From: JBCCGL01 sp039029275
Lineage (GTDB): Bacteria > Pseudomonadota > Gammaproteobacteria > JBCCGL01
NCBI GenBank assembly: GCA_039029275.1
Contig: JBCCGL010000010.1
Span: 186,001-250,000 of the forward strand
Length of the DNA: 64,000 bases
Reading direction: 5' to 3'
In this document: positions 50,716 through 59,118 of the stretch, piece by piece
Layout: every line of letters starts with the position of its first letter
Position numbering within the stretch: the first letter of the stretch is position 1
Position numbers and translations under genes: made by a program
The notes under the pieces: model-generated
What the model saw: only the letters and a program-made list of their open reading frames with translations
What the model was told of the DNA's origin: nothing
The model's database searches: none

Positions 50716-50743
50716 GTTGACACGTCTTGCTTCTCGCGTCAAC
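50716..50743. promoter_or_regulatory. Inverted repeat in the tctC/ROK divergent promoter
   Basis: GTTGACACG (50716-50724) and CGCGTCAAC (50735-50743) are complementary at 8 of 9 positions around a 10-bp centre. Both arms contain a TTGAC -35-like sequence, one on each strand, so a repressor here could block both directions. The ROK protein encoded from 50774 is the likely ligand-sensing repressor. Confidence 0.55.
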
Positions 50744-50773
50744 ATTAATTACCGACTGTAATTAAATCTGGCA

Positions 50774-51982
50774 ATGGAAAAAGCACAGAATCCAACACGA
50801 GCGCTACGCAATGCGAATCGGGCAGCCATCCTGCGCTTGCTGGTTCTGAACGATGGCATGCAGCGCGCTGATATCAGCGCAATGACCGGGTTGACGGGAG
50901 CCGCGGTGTCGCGAATTGTCAGGGAACTGCTCGATTGCGGATTGCTGAGCGAGACCAGCGTCGCGCAACTCGAAGGGCAACTCGGGCGTCGCAGCGTGTC
51001 TTTGTCAATCGACGGTTCCGGAGCTGCGGTCATCGCAATCACCATATCGGCTAACAGACGTTCAGTCGCGCTTTATAACGCGCGCCGCGAGGAGTGCCTA
51101 TTTACCAATCTCGAACACGTTGAGTTTGCCAAACCGGAAACGGCGTTGGCAGCCATTGCCGAGGCTATCGAGGCGATTATCGCGCAGCATGACAGCCGAA
51201 TTCCGATCGTCGGCATCGGTGTCGGTATGGCGGCGCCGTCTACCGATCACATCTCGGAACACGGTGTGGTGACGTCTGATGTTCTCGAGTGGAAGAACGT
51301 CGCAGTGGCAGAAATATTGCGCGAAAAAACCGGTTTGCCGGTCAAGGTTGAGACGCGCGCGTCGGCAATTTTGCGCGCGGAGCTAAAGACCGTTACCGAT
51401 CTCGACAGCCGCAATCCGTTTCTCGTCAACGTGGGTGTCGGGGTTGGATCGGCGAGTAATTTGGAGGGAGGCTATCAATGGTCCGGCAGCAACGGATTTG
51501 GTCGGCTCTCGCACATTTCGCACCCGCAATCCGACACTGGATGCCCATGCGGCCGGCGCGGCTGCCTCGAACAAGCGGCAACCGGTGCGGCTGTGGTTCG
51601 GGACGTTTTCGGCATTCCCGACCAACAGCACATTCCCTTCGCCGAGATGGGTCCAAATTTGGCCGAGGCTGCGAAACGCGCAGAGCAGGGAGACGAGCAT
51701 GCAAAAGACGCGTTTTTTGAAGCCGGAAGAAAAATGGCGCTAGGTGTCGATATTGCGCTCGCGATGTTGAATCCCGATGTAATCCTGCTGGCGGGTGAGA
51801 CCGGACGGCAGCGAGACTACGTTCGCGGGGTGCGGCGGGGCTTGCGCGAACTTCGCTCGCCCTTGGCACCCGATCAGCTTCAGATTAGCAAAGCTCGTAG
51901 CTCGGAGGGTTCGGCGTGCATTGGACTCGATGCATTTGTGTATTCCGGCAAATTCACGCCGGCCGATATTCGTGTCGCCTGA
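50774..51982 (+). CDS. ROK-family transcriptional regulator
   Basis: A 402-aa ROK (repressor, ORF, kinase) protein. An N-terminal winged HTH (about 12-65: ANRAAILRLLVLNDGMQRADISAMTGLTGAAVSRIVREL) precedes the sugar-kinase-like fold, with the zinc motif CPCGRRGCLEQ (about 258-268). The kinase catalytic Asp context (IGVGMAAPS) lacks the DxGG of active glucokinases, so it is likely a regulator only. ROK repressors usually sense sugars or sugar phosphates. It is the first of ROK-tctB-tctA-metallophosphoesterase on the plus strand. Confidence 0.92.
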   Translation: MEKAQNPTRALRNANRAAILRLLVLNDGMQRADISAMTGLTGAAVSRIVRELLDCGLLSETSVAQLEGQLGRRSVSLSIDGSGAAVIAITISANRRSVALYNARREECLFTNLEHVEFAKPETALAAIAEAIEAIIAQHDSRIPIVGIGVGMAAPSTDHISEHGVVTSDVLEWKNVAVAEILREKTGLPVKVETRASAILRAELKTVTDLDSRNPFLVNVGVGVGSASNLEGGYQWSGSNGFGRLSHISHPQSDTGCPCGRRGCLEQAATGAAVVRDVFGIPDQQHIPFAEMGPNLAEAAKRAEQGDEHAKDAFFEAGRKMALGVDIALAMLNPDVILLAGETGRQRDYVRGVRRGLRELRSPLAPDQLQISKARSSEGSACIGLDAFVYSGKFTPADIRVA

Positions 51983-51995
51983 ATAGGAGAACGCT

Positions 51996-52493
51996 GTGTC
52001 ACTTATTTACCGTAAGGACTTCTGGGCTGGTCTGCTCATGTTGCTGTTTGGGGTCGCGATTGTTTTCGTGCTTATTCCGATTGGCGTCGACGAGCCGAGG
52101 AAAGTGAAATTCGCGGCTCTATCACCGTCTTACTATCCTCGAATCATTGCGATCTGTTTGAGTCTGTTGGGGCTTGTCGTTGCGATTCGCGCGTATCTCT
52201 CAGCGCCTCCAGCATCTGAGACATCCGCCGAAAATCGACCGGATGGCGTGCAGCGGGTGGCGATCATTTTTTGCATGCTGGTCGCAATGGCCTTTGTGCT
52301 GCCGACCTTGGGTTTTATTGTCACAACCACGCTGGTGCTCGCAGCGTGTGTCTGGTACGCCGGTGAGCGGCGTTATGGATTGATAGCCGCATTGTCGATT
52401 GGCATTCCTCTACTGTTGTATTTCTTTTTTCTCAAGATCGCTGGCATTCCTATCCCGCTCGGTGTTCTTGCGCCTCTCTTGGCAGGAGTCTGA
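51996..52493 (+). CDS. tctB: TTT transporter small permease (TctB family)
   Basis: A 165-aa membrane protein with about four hydrophobic segments (DFWAGLLMLLFGVAIVFVLI, IIAICLSLLGLVVAIRAYL, VAIIFCMLVAMAFVLPTLG, GLIAALSIGIPLLLYFFFL). The pattern SPSYYPRIIA between the first two is typical for TctB. The start is GTG with GGAGAA upstream; the stop is 4 nt before the tctA start. Confidence 0.9.
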   Translation: MSLIYRKDFWAGLLMLLFGVAIVFVLIPIGVDEPRKVKFAALSPSYYPRIIAICLSLLGLVVAIRAYLSAPPASETSAENRPDGVQRVAIIFCMLVAMAFVLPTLGFIVTTTLVLAACVWYAGERRYGLIAALSIGIPLLLYFFFLKIAGIPIPLGVLAPLLAGV

Positions 52494-52496
52494 GTC

Positions 52497-53984
52497 ATGT
52501 TGGAGACCTTGCAGTCTGCATTAGAGTTGTTCGCCAGTTGGGACAACATTCTTGTCTTGGCGCTGGGCGTTGCAATCGGCACCTTCGTCGGTGCGGTACC
52601 CGGCATGACGACACCTATGGCCGTGGCACTCACGCTGCCGTTTACATTCACGCTACCACCGGTCACCGGCATTCTTTTGCTGCTTGGCGTGTATAAAGGA
52701 GGGATATATGGCGGGTCGATCACGGCGATTTTGATCAACGCACCGGGTACACCCGCTGCATCGTGCACAGTGCTCGACGGATATCCGCTGGCGAAGAAGG
52801 GGGAGGCGCGTCGTGCGCTGGATATCGCCCTGTACGCATCCTGCGTTGCAGATTTTATCTCCAACATGGCGCTGATTTTGTTTGCCGGGATGCTGGCAAG
52901 CCTGGCGCTCGCTTTCGGTTCGCCGGAGGTTTTTACGCTCATCATGTTTTCGCTCACGATTATCGCGGGCGTTTCGGGCGCGCAGTTGATGAAAGGATTG
53001 GGCAGTGCCTGCCTTGGCCTGCTGCTGGCCACCATTGGGCTTGATCTTGTCTACGGAACCAATCGGTTTGTATTCGGCGAGGTGAACTTGATGAGTGGCC
53101 TCAACTTTATTCCGGTCCTCATCGGTCTTTTTGCCCTGCCAGAAATTATTGCCTATTTCGGCCGGGTGGAAGTCGCGCGTGAACACAATCCGCTCGCAGG
53201 CATTGGTGCGTCACTGCAGGATTTTCGTAAATGCCTGAAGACGATTATTCGCGGCTCGTGCATCGGCGTGGTCCTCGGTGCCATTCCGGGCATCGGTGGC
53301 GCACCCTCGGCTTTTTTGAGTTACTCCGAGGCAAAGCGCACGTCGCCCGACGGTGACAAGTTCGGGACAGGTGAGGTCGAGGGTGTTGCAGCAGCTGAAA
53401 GCGGTAACAACGGTGTGGCCGGTGCCACCATGATTCCGCTGCTTGCGCTTGGCATTCCGGGAGACATCATTACCGCGATTATTTTGGGCGCATTCATGAT
53501 TCATGGATTGCGACCCGGCCCGCTTCTATTTCAGGAAAACCTGAGTCTGATCTACGCGCTGTTTATCGGCATTATGTTGAGCTCAATATATTTGCTGATA
53601 ATCGGCAAGCTCTCGATCCGATTAATCAGTCGCATTGCCGATATTCCGCATCGCCTGCTGTTTCCAGTCGTTTTGATTCTGTGCGTGTTCGGCGCGTACG
53701 CGGTCAACAACACGATTTTCGACGTCATGGTGATGTTCGCGATGGGCGCAGTTGGATTTGCGATGCTGAAACTTTCGATACCACCTGCCCCGTTTTTGAT
53801 CGCATTTATTCTCGGGCCATTACTAGAGGACAACTTCCGTCAGTCACTTCTATTGTCTAAGGGTGATTGGTCGATATTTTTCTCCAGCTACATCTGCTGG
53901 TTTTTTTGGTTCTTGACTGCACTCGCAGTGGGTCTGGCAATCTGGCGGGCAACCCGGGGCAAGGAAGTCCGTTCACTGGCTTAG
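52497..53984 (+). CDS. tctA: TTT transporter large permease (TctA family)
   Basis: A 495-aa large permease with about 12 hydrophobic segments. Conserved parts: GVAIGTFVGAVPGMTTPMAVAL, YKGGIYGGSITAILINAPGTPAA (about 76-97), VVLGAIPGIGGAPSAFLSYSEAKR and EGVAAAESGNNGVAGATMIPLLALGIPGD. It acts with TctB and TctC in secondary uptake of organic anions. GGCAGGAG precedes the ATG. Confidence 0.95.
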   Translation: MLETLQSALELFASWDNILVLALGVAIGTFVGAVPGMTTPMAVALTLPFTFTLPPVTGILLLLGVYKGGIYGGSITAILINAPGTPAASCTVLDGYPLAKKGEARRALDIALYASCVADFISNMALILFAGMLASLALAFGSPEVFTLIMFSLTIIAGVSGAQLMKGLGSACLGLLLATIGLDLVYGTNRFVFGEVNLMSGLNFIPVLIGLFALPEIIAYFGRVEVAREHNPLAGIGASLQDFRKCLKTIIRGSCIGVVLGAIPGIGGAPSAFLSYSEAKRTSPDGDKFGTGEVEGVAAAESGNNGVAGATMIPLLALGIPGDIITAIILGAFMIHGLRPGPLLFQENLSLIYALFIGIMLSSIYLLIIGKLSIRLISRIADIPHRLLFPVVLILCVFGAYAVNNTIFDVMVMFAMGAVGFAMLKLSIPPAPFLIAFILGPLLEDNFRQSLLLSKGDWSIFFSSYICWFFWFLTALAVGLAIWRATRGKEVRSLA

Positions 53985-54011
53985 TGGTGATCAATAGCGG
54001 GGAAAATCAAT

Positions 54012-55742
54012 ATGGGACCAACACTATTCACGTTTGGATTGATAACAGATACCCATATACGCCCTCCCCAAGGTGACGACTCATCCCCTTACGCCGTCAA
54101 CCAACTTGCTAATGATCGCGCGCGTTACGCCAGTGAACTGCTCGCTTCGCGATCTCCCGAATTCACGCTTCATTTGGGCGACATGGTGCATACATTGCCC
54201 CACATGTCGACGTATCCGGATGCCTGCCAGGAGGCGCATCGACTATTTCAGCCGCTAAACCCCAAGCTGTATTTTGTACCAGGAAATCACGATATCGGTG
54301 ACAAGCCCATGGCAACGTCGCCCGCAGGTGCTGTCGACGAGCACACGATGTTGGCGTACCAATCGCAATTTGGTGAGAGTTGGTTCAGTTTCACACACAG
54401 TGACTGCTGCTTTGCGGTTGTGAACTCGTCGCTGATCAACGCCGGTAATCAGCAGGAAACAGAACAAAGGGAATGGCTCGAAAATCTTTTTGAGTTTACT
54501 GGCGCAAAGCGAATGTTTTTGTGTTCGCACTACCCGCCCTTTATCAATCACCCCGATGAGCCCTCGCACTACGACAACTACGCTGAACCCGGACGTAGCT
54601 GGCTTTTGGAATTGCTGAAACGATACGACGTAGAAGCCGTGTTCTCCGGGCACGTGCATCAGTTTTTCTACAACTGCTATGGCGTGTCGAAGCTGTACTG
54701 CCTGCCGCCCACAAGTTTCACTCGACAGGATTATGCAGAGCTGTATCGCACGACGTGCGAGCGCGAGTTCGGGCGTGACGATGCAGGCAAGTTCAGCGTC
54801 GCCCTGGTTCACGTCTCTGCGGACGGCCACAGTCTTGAGGTTCTGCCGACGCAAGGACGCTGCCTGGCCGACGACGAAGCACCATCGGTCGCGACGTCCG
54901 TTGGCAGTCGCAACCATAACCTGTGTGTTCACATGCGCCACGCGTGGTATGAGGCAGTCGACCTGCCCTACAACGGGCCCATGGAAGAATTCAGTCGTAA
55001 ACGCGCGCGAAATGACTATCCGCTTTTAAGACTTTGGCAGATGGGTATCTCCCATGTTCGCACACCGCTTGCAGACCTGCTTGACCCGGCAATTCGTTCA
55101 CGCGTACTCGAATGGTCACGTGCGGGAATAGATTTCACCTTTGCGACATCGACGTCGCCACGGGAAATTCCGTGGGATTTGCTTGAGCAAAATGCTGGAC
55201 TGATACGCGCGGTTGAATTCGCCACTAAATGCGATGCGGTAACAACGCTGATTGACGAGCTTTCGGAATTTGCTCCGCGCGGCTTCACAATTAGTCTCAC
55301 AAAAATTCACACGTCAGCCGATGAGAAAACCAAAGGGACACGTTTTGCACACAATGTCAGCTCGGGATTTTTGCCGGGAGAAATCGGCGAATTATTAGAA
55401 TTACTTTCACCAACAAGTCCAGTGTCACATATTGTCTATCAGATAAACCTCAACGATGACATGGAACTGCTGATACCGCGGTTACTTGATGCGCACACGG
55501 ATGGAATAACACCGATATTTAATGTTCGATTCGCGAGTCGCAACCCGGCGGTTGAAAACGTCGATGATGAATTGATCGCTTCCAGGGTTGAATCTGTTTT
55601 AAGGTTGAGCGAGCAGCATCGATCTCTAAACATTCAGATCGACACGTTTATGGACATCGACCGAGGTTACAGCCCTCGCAACGGTTTGCTCGACCGAAGT
55701 TCAAACTTTCGCAAGGCGGGAACGTTGATTTGTACTCGATAA
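54012..55742 (+). CDS. Metallophosphoesterase fused to an unassigned C-terminal domain
   Basis: A 576-aa protein. The N-terminal calcineurin-like domain (about 1-290) has the full metal set: TDTHIRPP (DxH), LHLGDMVH (GD), VPGNHDIGD (GNHD), FLCSHYPPF and FSGHVHQFF (GHxH). The C-terminal half (about 310-576: LLRLWQMGISHVRTPL onwards) is a separate alpha/beta region with a barrel-like rhythm of alternating strands and helices that I cannot assign to a family. No signal peptide is visible. It is 27 nt after tctA, so it is probably part of the ROK-tctBA transcript and processes the imported compound, which may be phosphorylated or a nucleotide-like ester. Confidence 0.82.
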   Translation: MGPTLFTFGLITDTHIRPPQGDDSSPYAVNQLANDRARYASELLASRSPEFTLHLGDMVHTLPHMSTYPDACQEAHRLFQPLNPKLYFVPGNHDIGDKPMATSPAGAVDEHTMLAYQSQFGESWFSFTHSDCCFAVVNSSLINAGNQQETEQREWLENLFEFTGAKRMFLCSHYPPFINHPDEPSHYDNYAEPGRSWLLELLKRYDVEAVFSGHVHQFFYNCYGVSKLYCLPPTSFTRQDYAELYRTTCEREFGRDDAGKFSVALVHVSADGHSLEVLPTQGRCLADDEAPSVATSVGSRNHNLCVHMRHAWYEAVDLPYNGPMEEFSRKRARNDYPLLRLWQMGISHVRTPLADLLDPAIRSRVLEWSRAGIDFTFATSTSPREIPWDLLEQNAGLIRAVEFATKCDAVTTLIDELSEFAPRGFTISLTKIHTSADEKTKGTRFAHNVSSGFLPGEIGELLELLSPTSPVSHIVYQINLNDDMELLIPRLLDAHTDGITPIFNVRFASRNPAVENVDDELIASRVESVLRLSEQHRSLNIQIDTFMDIDRGYSPRNGLLDRSSNFRKAGTLICTR

Positions 55743-56015
55743 ATGGTTGTCAAGATAATGCGGTTGTAACAATGACAAAATCACTGGGTTAAACGCATTG
55801 GTTCCCAGATAACGCGCGCAAATAAGACCTGAATCCCAAAAATCAGTCGCCAAGATGCCTTGTCTCGTGGGAAAACGTTGATTGAATTGGTGAGTGTGCA
55901 GCTTTCAGGTCGAATAAGTTTGCTATTTACAGAAAACTACACCCCGCGGAACAACACCGTGCTGCGAAGCGGCTTTAATAATCGAGTTCGCCGCGCTTGA
56001 TTTTCTATTTCTGTT

Positions 56016-57473
56016 TTACTGATCGGAATAGATCTCGGTACTTTGTAAAGAGCTCGCGATCATGTTGAAAACCAGACTGCTCAGCCCTCCAATTAGGAAA
56101 ATGGATCCATCGTCCCTTGGAATAGCGGTGTGATAGGTTCGACTGTGACGCATTTGCTCTGCAGTCGGCGCAATTTGACGGCTTACATGGTCATAGACCA
56201 GAGCGGAAGCGTCAGAACCTTCAGGAAGTGGAACGCCGCTGATCAAAACATCGCCATTCGCGGTCAACAATACTTGATGATTGATAAACGGCGAGGATAA
56301 CGACAACATAGCGACGGTCTCCCAAGTGTTTGGATCGATTACTTCCAGAGACATCGCGTATTCTCTTTCAGCGACTTCCGTACTGGTTGTCCATCCTCCC
56401 ACTATAAGAATATTGCCGTCACTTAGCGTCACTGATTCATGCGCGTATCGAGAAGCTGCGAGGTTGAAAGGCGCCAGCGCGAAGCTGTCAGTTGCGGGAT
56501 CATAAATCTCGAGGGTATCCAAGGGCGCGGTGTCGAGCGATCTACCGCCTATGACTATAAATCGCCCGTCGGCAAGTCGTTCAATGGTGTGTTCGGTCCG
56601 CGCAGTATTCATACTGCCGACTGTGGGGTGGAAACTGGAAGTTGTCGGACGATAGATTTCGGCTGATGGCGACGCCAATGCGCTTGATTCCGCCCTACCT
56701 CCGACGACTAACAGGTTTCCATCGTCCAACAACGATTGAGTATGACCGGCTCGCGGCGAAAGCATGGTTTCTGCTGTGGCGGCAAACGTGCTCGAACCAG
56801 CATCGAAAACTTCACACGAGGAGTTTGCGGCCGCCAGCGAGGGAACCCAGTCTCCGCACAGGATCACGTCACCGTCCGACAATTTCGTGGCTCGATGTCC
56901 CGAGCGGGCGTGAACCATAAGCGAGCCTACAGCGACAAAAGCGTTTGTACTTTGGTCCCAAATCTCAGCCCGATTCATAGGTTCTGTCGCACCAAAGCCG
57001 ATTGCAAGGTTTGGTGTTCGCCCACCCGCAACCAATACGTTGCCGTCATCCAGTATTGTCGCCGTGTGATTCCATCGCGCTTCGCCGAGGTCGATGCCGT
57101 AGGAGAACGTTCCTGTACTGACCGTCAGCGTGGCTTCTTGACTCTGCGCTACGTTCCCACTCGCGTTCTGGACACGCACTGAGAACGTTGCGCCGTCATC
57201 ATCCAGCGTGATGTTACTAAAGGAGTAGTTACGTTCTGTGGCTCCGGAGATTTCTTCGTCGTCTCTGCTCCACTGATAGCTTAATTCTTCATCCTCGGCT
57301 TGGCTGGCTTCGACGCTGAAGACCGCAGTCCCTCCAAGCCCGATGAACTGATCACCTGGCTGCGATTCGATTTGAATGGGATTATCGGTATTAACGTCGG
57401 TTGAACTACCACCGCATCCGATTACCAGGAGTATTGATCCAAGAACGACACATCGACTTAAAACGTTTTCCAT
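56016..57473 (-). CDS. Kelch-repeat lipoprotein with Ig-like domain
   Basis: A 485-aa predicted lipoprotein. The lipobox is LVIGC with Cys20, followed by a Ser/Gly/Asp linker. An Ig-like domain (about 32-120: SQPGDQFIGLGGTAVFSVEAS, YQWSRDDEEISGATERNYSF) precedes five or more Kelch-type blades (about 127-480) with the repeat VAGGR/VVGGR/VIGGR/IVGGW followed by aE-Y-PxTxxF, typical of propeller proteins. It probably sits on the outer membrane or in the periplasm. The role is unknown; protein or glycan binding is plausible. It is isolated in a region convergent with the metallophosphoesterase gene. The 273-nt gap between the two (55743-56015) shows nothing convincing. Confidence 0.82.
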   Translation of the reverse strand: MENVLSRCVVLGSILLVIGCGGSSTDVNTDNPIQIESQPGDQFIGLGGTAVFSVEASQAEDEELSYQWSRDDEEISGATERNYSFSNITLDDDGATFSVRVQNASGNVAQSQEATLTVSTGTFSYGIDLGEARWNHTATILDDGNVLVAGGRTPNLAIGFGATEPMNRAEIWDQSTNAFVAVGSLMVHARSGHRATKLSDGDVILCGDWVPSLAAANSSCEVFDAGSSTFAATAETMLSPRAGHTQSLLDDGNLLVVGGRAESSALASPSAEIYRPTTSSFHPTVGSMNTARTEHTIERLADGRFIVIGGRSLDTAPLDTLEIYDPATDSFALAPFNLAASRYAHESVTLSDGNILIVGGWTTSTEVAEREYAMSLEVIDPNTWETVAMLSLSSPFINHQVLLTANGDVLISGVPLPEGSDASALVYDHVSRQIAPTAEQMRHSRTYHTAIPRDDGSIFLIGGLSSLVFNMIASSLQSTEIYSDQ

Positions 57474-57591
57474 TGTTCATAATCCTTTTACGCGGTACTT
57501 ATTCCAAAAATTTCTGTCAACTATTGCGACAACAGCTCATCGCTACAGATGCACCCAATTTATACCAGCAAAAAAAATCCACTCCAACCAC

Positions 57592-58935
57592 TCACCGACG
57601 AACGTCAGTCAAAACCTTCTCAACCGAAGACGCTGTATTAAACAACGCAAAGTCGCGATTTTTAGGCGCTGATAGCATTAACCCAACCGGTGGTTCACCT
57701 ATGTCGGTGCACGGCAGGGAAATTGAGCAACCGTCGAAGTAGTTTGCAGTCGAGGTATTGCGCAGGCACCGAAAGTTGATCGGGCGTGCAGCTTCGTGCG
57801 AGACGATTTCAACGAGCTTGGGTGGCAGCGAGGCAACGGTCGGATATACGACTGCGTCATACCCTTCCATTTCAAGATTGAATCGGGCGATGAGATCGTC
57901 ACGATGCGCAAGCGCTGTCTTGTAGTCGACGTCGCTGATATCGGCGCCTGAGCCTATGCGCCAGCTGACAAACGGATCGTACTCATCGGCCCGCATCTTG
58001 AGCCGCACTCTGTGCGCTTGAAACGCTTCATATGTCGCGAGCGGAGTTGATTGGAATAAGGTGAGGAGCTGGTCCAGAACCGGCATGGGTTCCGCATCAA
58101 TAGCGCAGCCGAGTTCGCGCAAGTGATTGATCGTGCGTTCGAATGCCTGCTCGACCTCAGGATCGAGATCGTCCATAACCGCAGCTTGTGGCACTCGCAG
58201 CTTCAACTGATCGATTGGTTTTGGTGCAAGTTCTATTGGCGCATGATCGCCGTCCATCGCCGCGTCGAGCAGGTAGCAACACTCCACGGAGTTAGCCAAC
58301 GGCCCTGGCGCGTCGGTAGTCGGTGAAAGCGGATAAATACCCTCAAGCGGAAAGCGACCGTAACTGGGTTTGAAGCCGAAGATAGAGTTAAACGCTGCCG
58401 GAATACGGGTCGAGCCGGCGGTATCGCTGCCGATCGAGCCGGGCACAATGCCTTCTGCAACGCTGACACCGCTGCCGCTGGACGAACCTCCGGGCAGGCG
58501 CTGCGTTTCGCGGTCCCAGACGGAAAGCGGCGTGCCGTAGTGTGGGTTTGCGCCCATGCCTGAAAAGGCGAACTCGCTCATGTTGACGCGCCCCAGAAAG
58601 ATAAACCCGGCGTCGCGCAAATTTTTGACTACCGGGGCATCGACTTCAACCGGCGGGTCAAACGCGAGCACGCGCGATCCCGCAGTGGTCACCTCCCCTC
58701 TTACATCGAAAAGATCTTTTAGTGTAATGGGTATGCCGGCATAGGGGGGTAAGGCTTCGCCCTCCTTACGCGCGCGATCAACCTCAACCGCATCCAATCG
58801 CACTTGATCAGCGTTTAACGTAACAAACACCGAATTGCTGCGTTCCGCTGCGATCAGCGCGCTTTCGACCAGAGATGAACTGCTGATTTCGCCGCTTTGT
58901 AACTGAGTGGCAAGATTTTTAATTGTTTGTGCCAC
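57592..58935 (-). CDS. Amidase-signature enzyme
   Basis: A 447-aa amidase of the Ser-cisSer-Lys type. Lys in GIPITLKDLFDV (about 73), cis-Ser in GGSSSGSGVSVAEG, nucleophile Ser in GSDTAGSTRIPAAF (about 170-183). GatA-like proteins, indole/aryl-acetamide hydrolases and allophanate hydrolase-type enzymes share this. It is not GatA: no gatB/gatC neighbours. With a nitrile hydratase in the same window an amide-hydrolysing partner would be logical, but the two genes are 33 kb apart. Start GTG. An imperfect dyad, AGTCTGATCGGACT (58975-58988), lies about 40 nt upstream. Confidence 0.88.
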   Translation of the reverse strand: MAQTIKNLATQLQSGEISSSSLVESALIAAERSNSVFVTLNADQVRLDAVEVDRARKEGEALPPYAGIPITLKDLFDVRGEVTTAGSRVLAFDPPVEVDAPVVKNLRDAGFIFLGRVNMSEFAFSGMGANPHYGTPLSVWDRETQRLPGGSSSGSGVSVAEGIVPGSIGSDTAGSTRIPAAFNSIFGFKPSYGRFPLEGIYPLSPTTDAPGPLANSVECCYLLDAAMDGDHAPIELAPKPIDQLKLRVPQAAVMDDLDPEVEQAFERTINHLRELGCAIDAEPMPVLDQLLTLFQSTPLATYEAFQAHRVRLKMRADEYDPFVSWRIGSGADISDVDYKTALAHRDDLIARFNLEMEGYDAVVYPTVASLPPKLVEIVSHEAARPINFRCLRNTSTANYFDGCSISLPCTDIGEPPVGLMLSAPKNRDFALFNTASSVEKVLTDVRR

Positions 58936-59118
58936 GACTCGACTCTATTTCCCGCAAGTGGCTTGACGGTAATAAGTCTGATCGGACTATGCAAGTCGCG
59001 ATTGCCGGTGAAATCAGGCAAATCGGGCGGACAGAGCAAGGATGACGCGCTTATCCCGTTGTAAATGCGCGTATTTTTCAGGATTTCGACAAGAAACAGT
59101 CTGGCGGTGAATGAGGTT

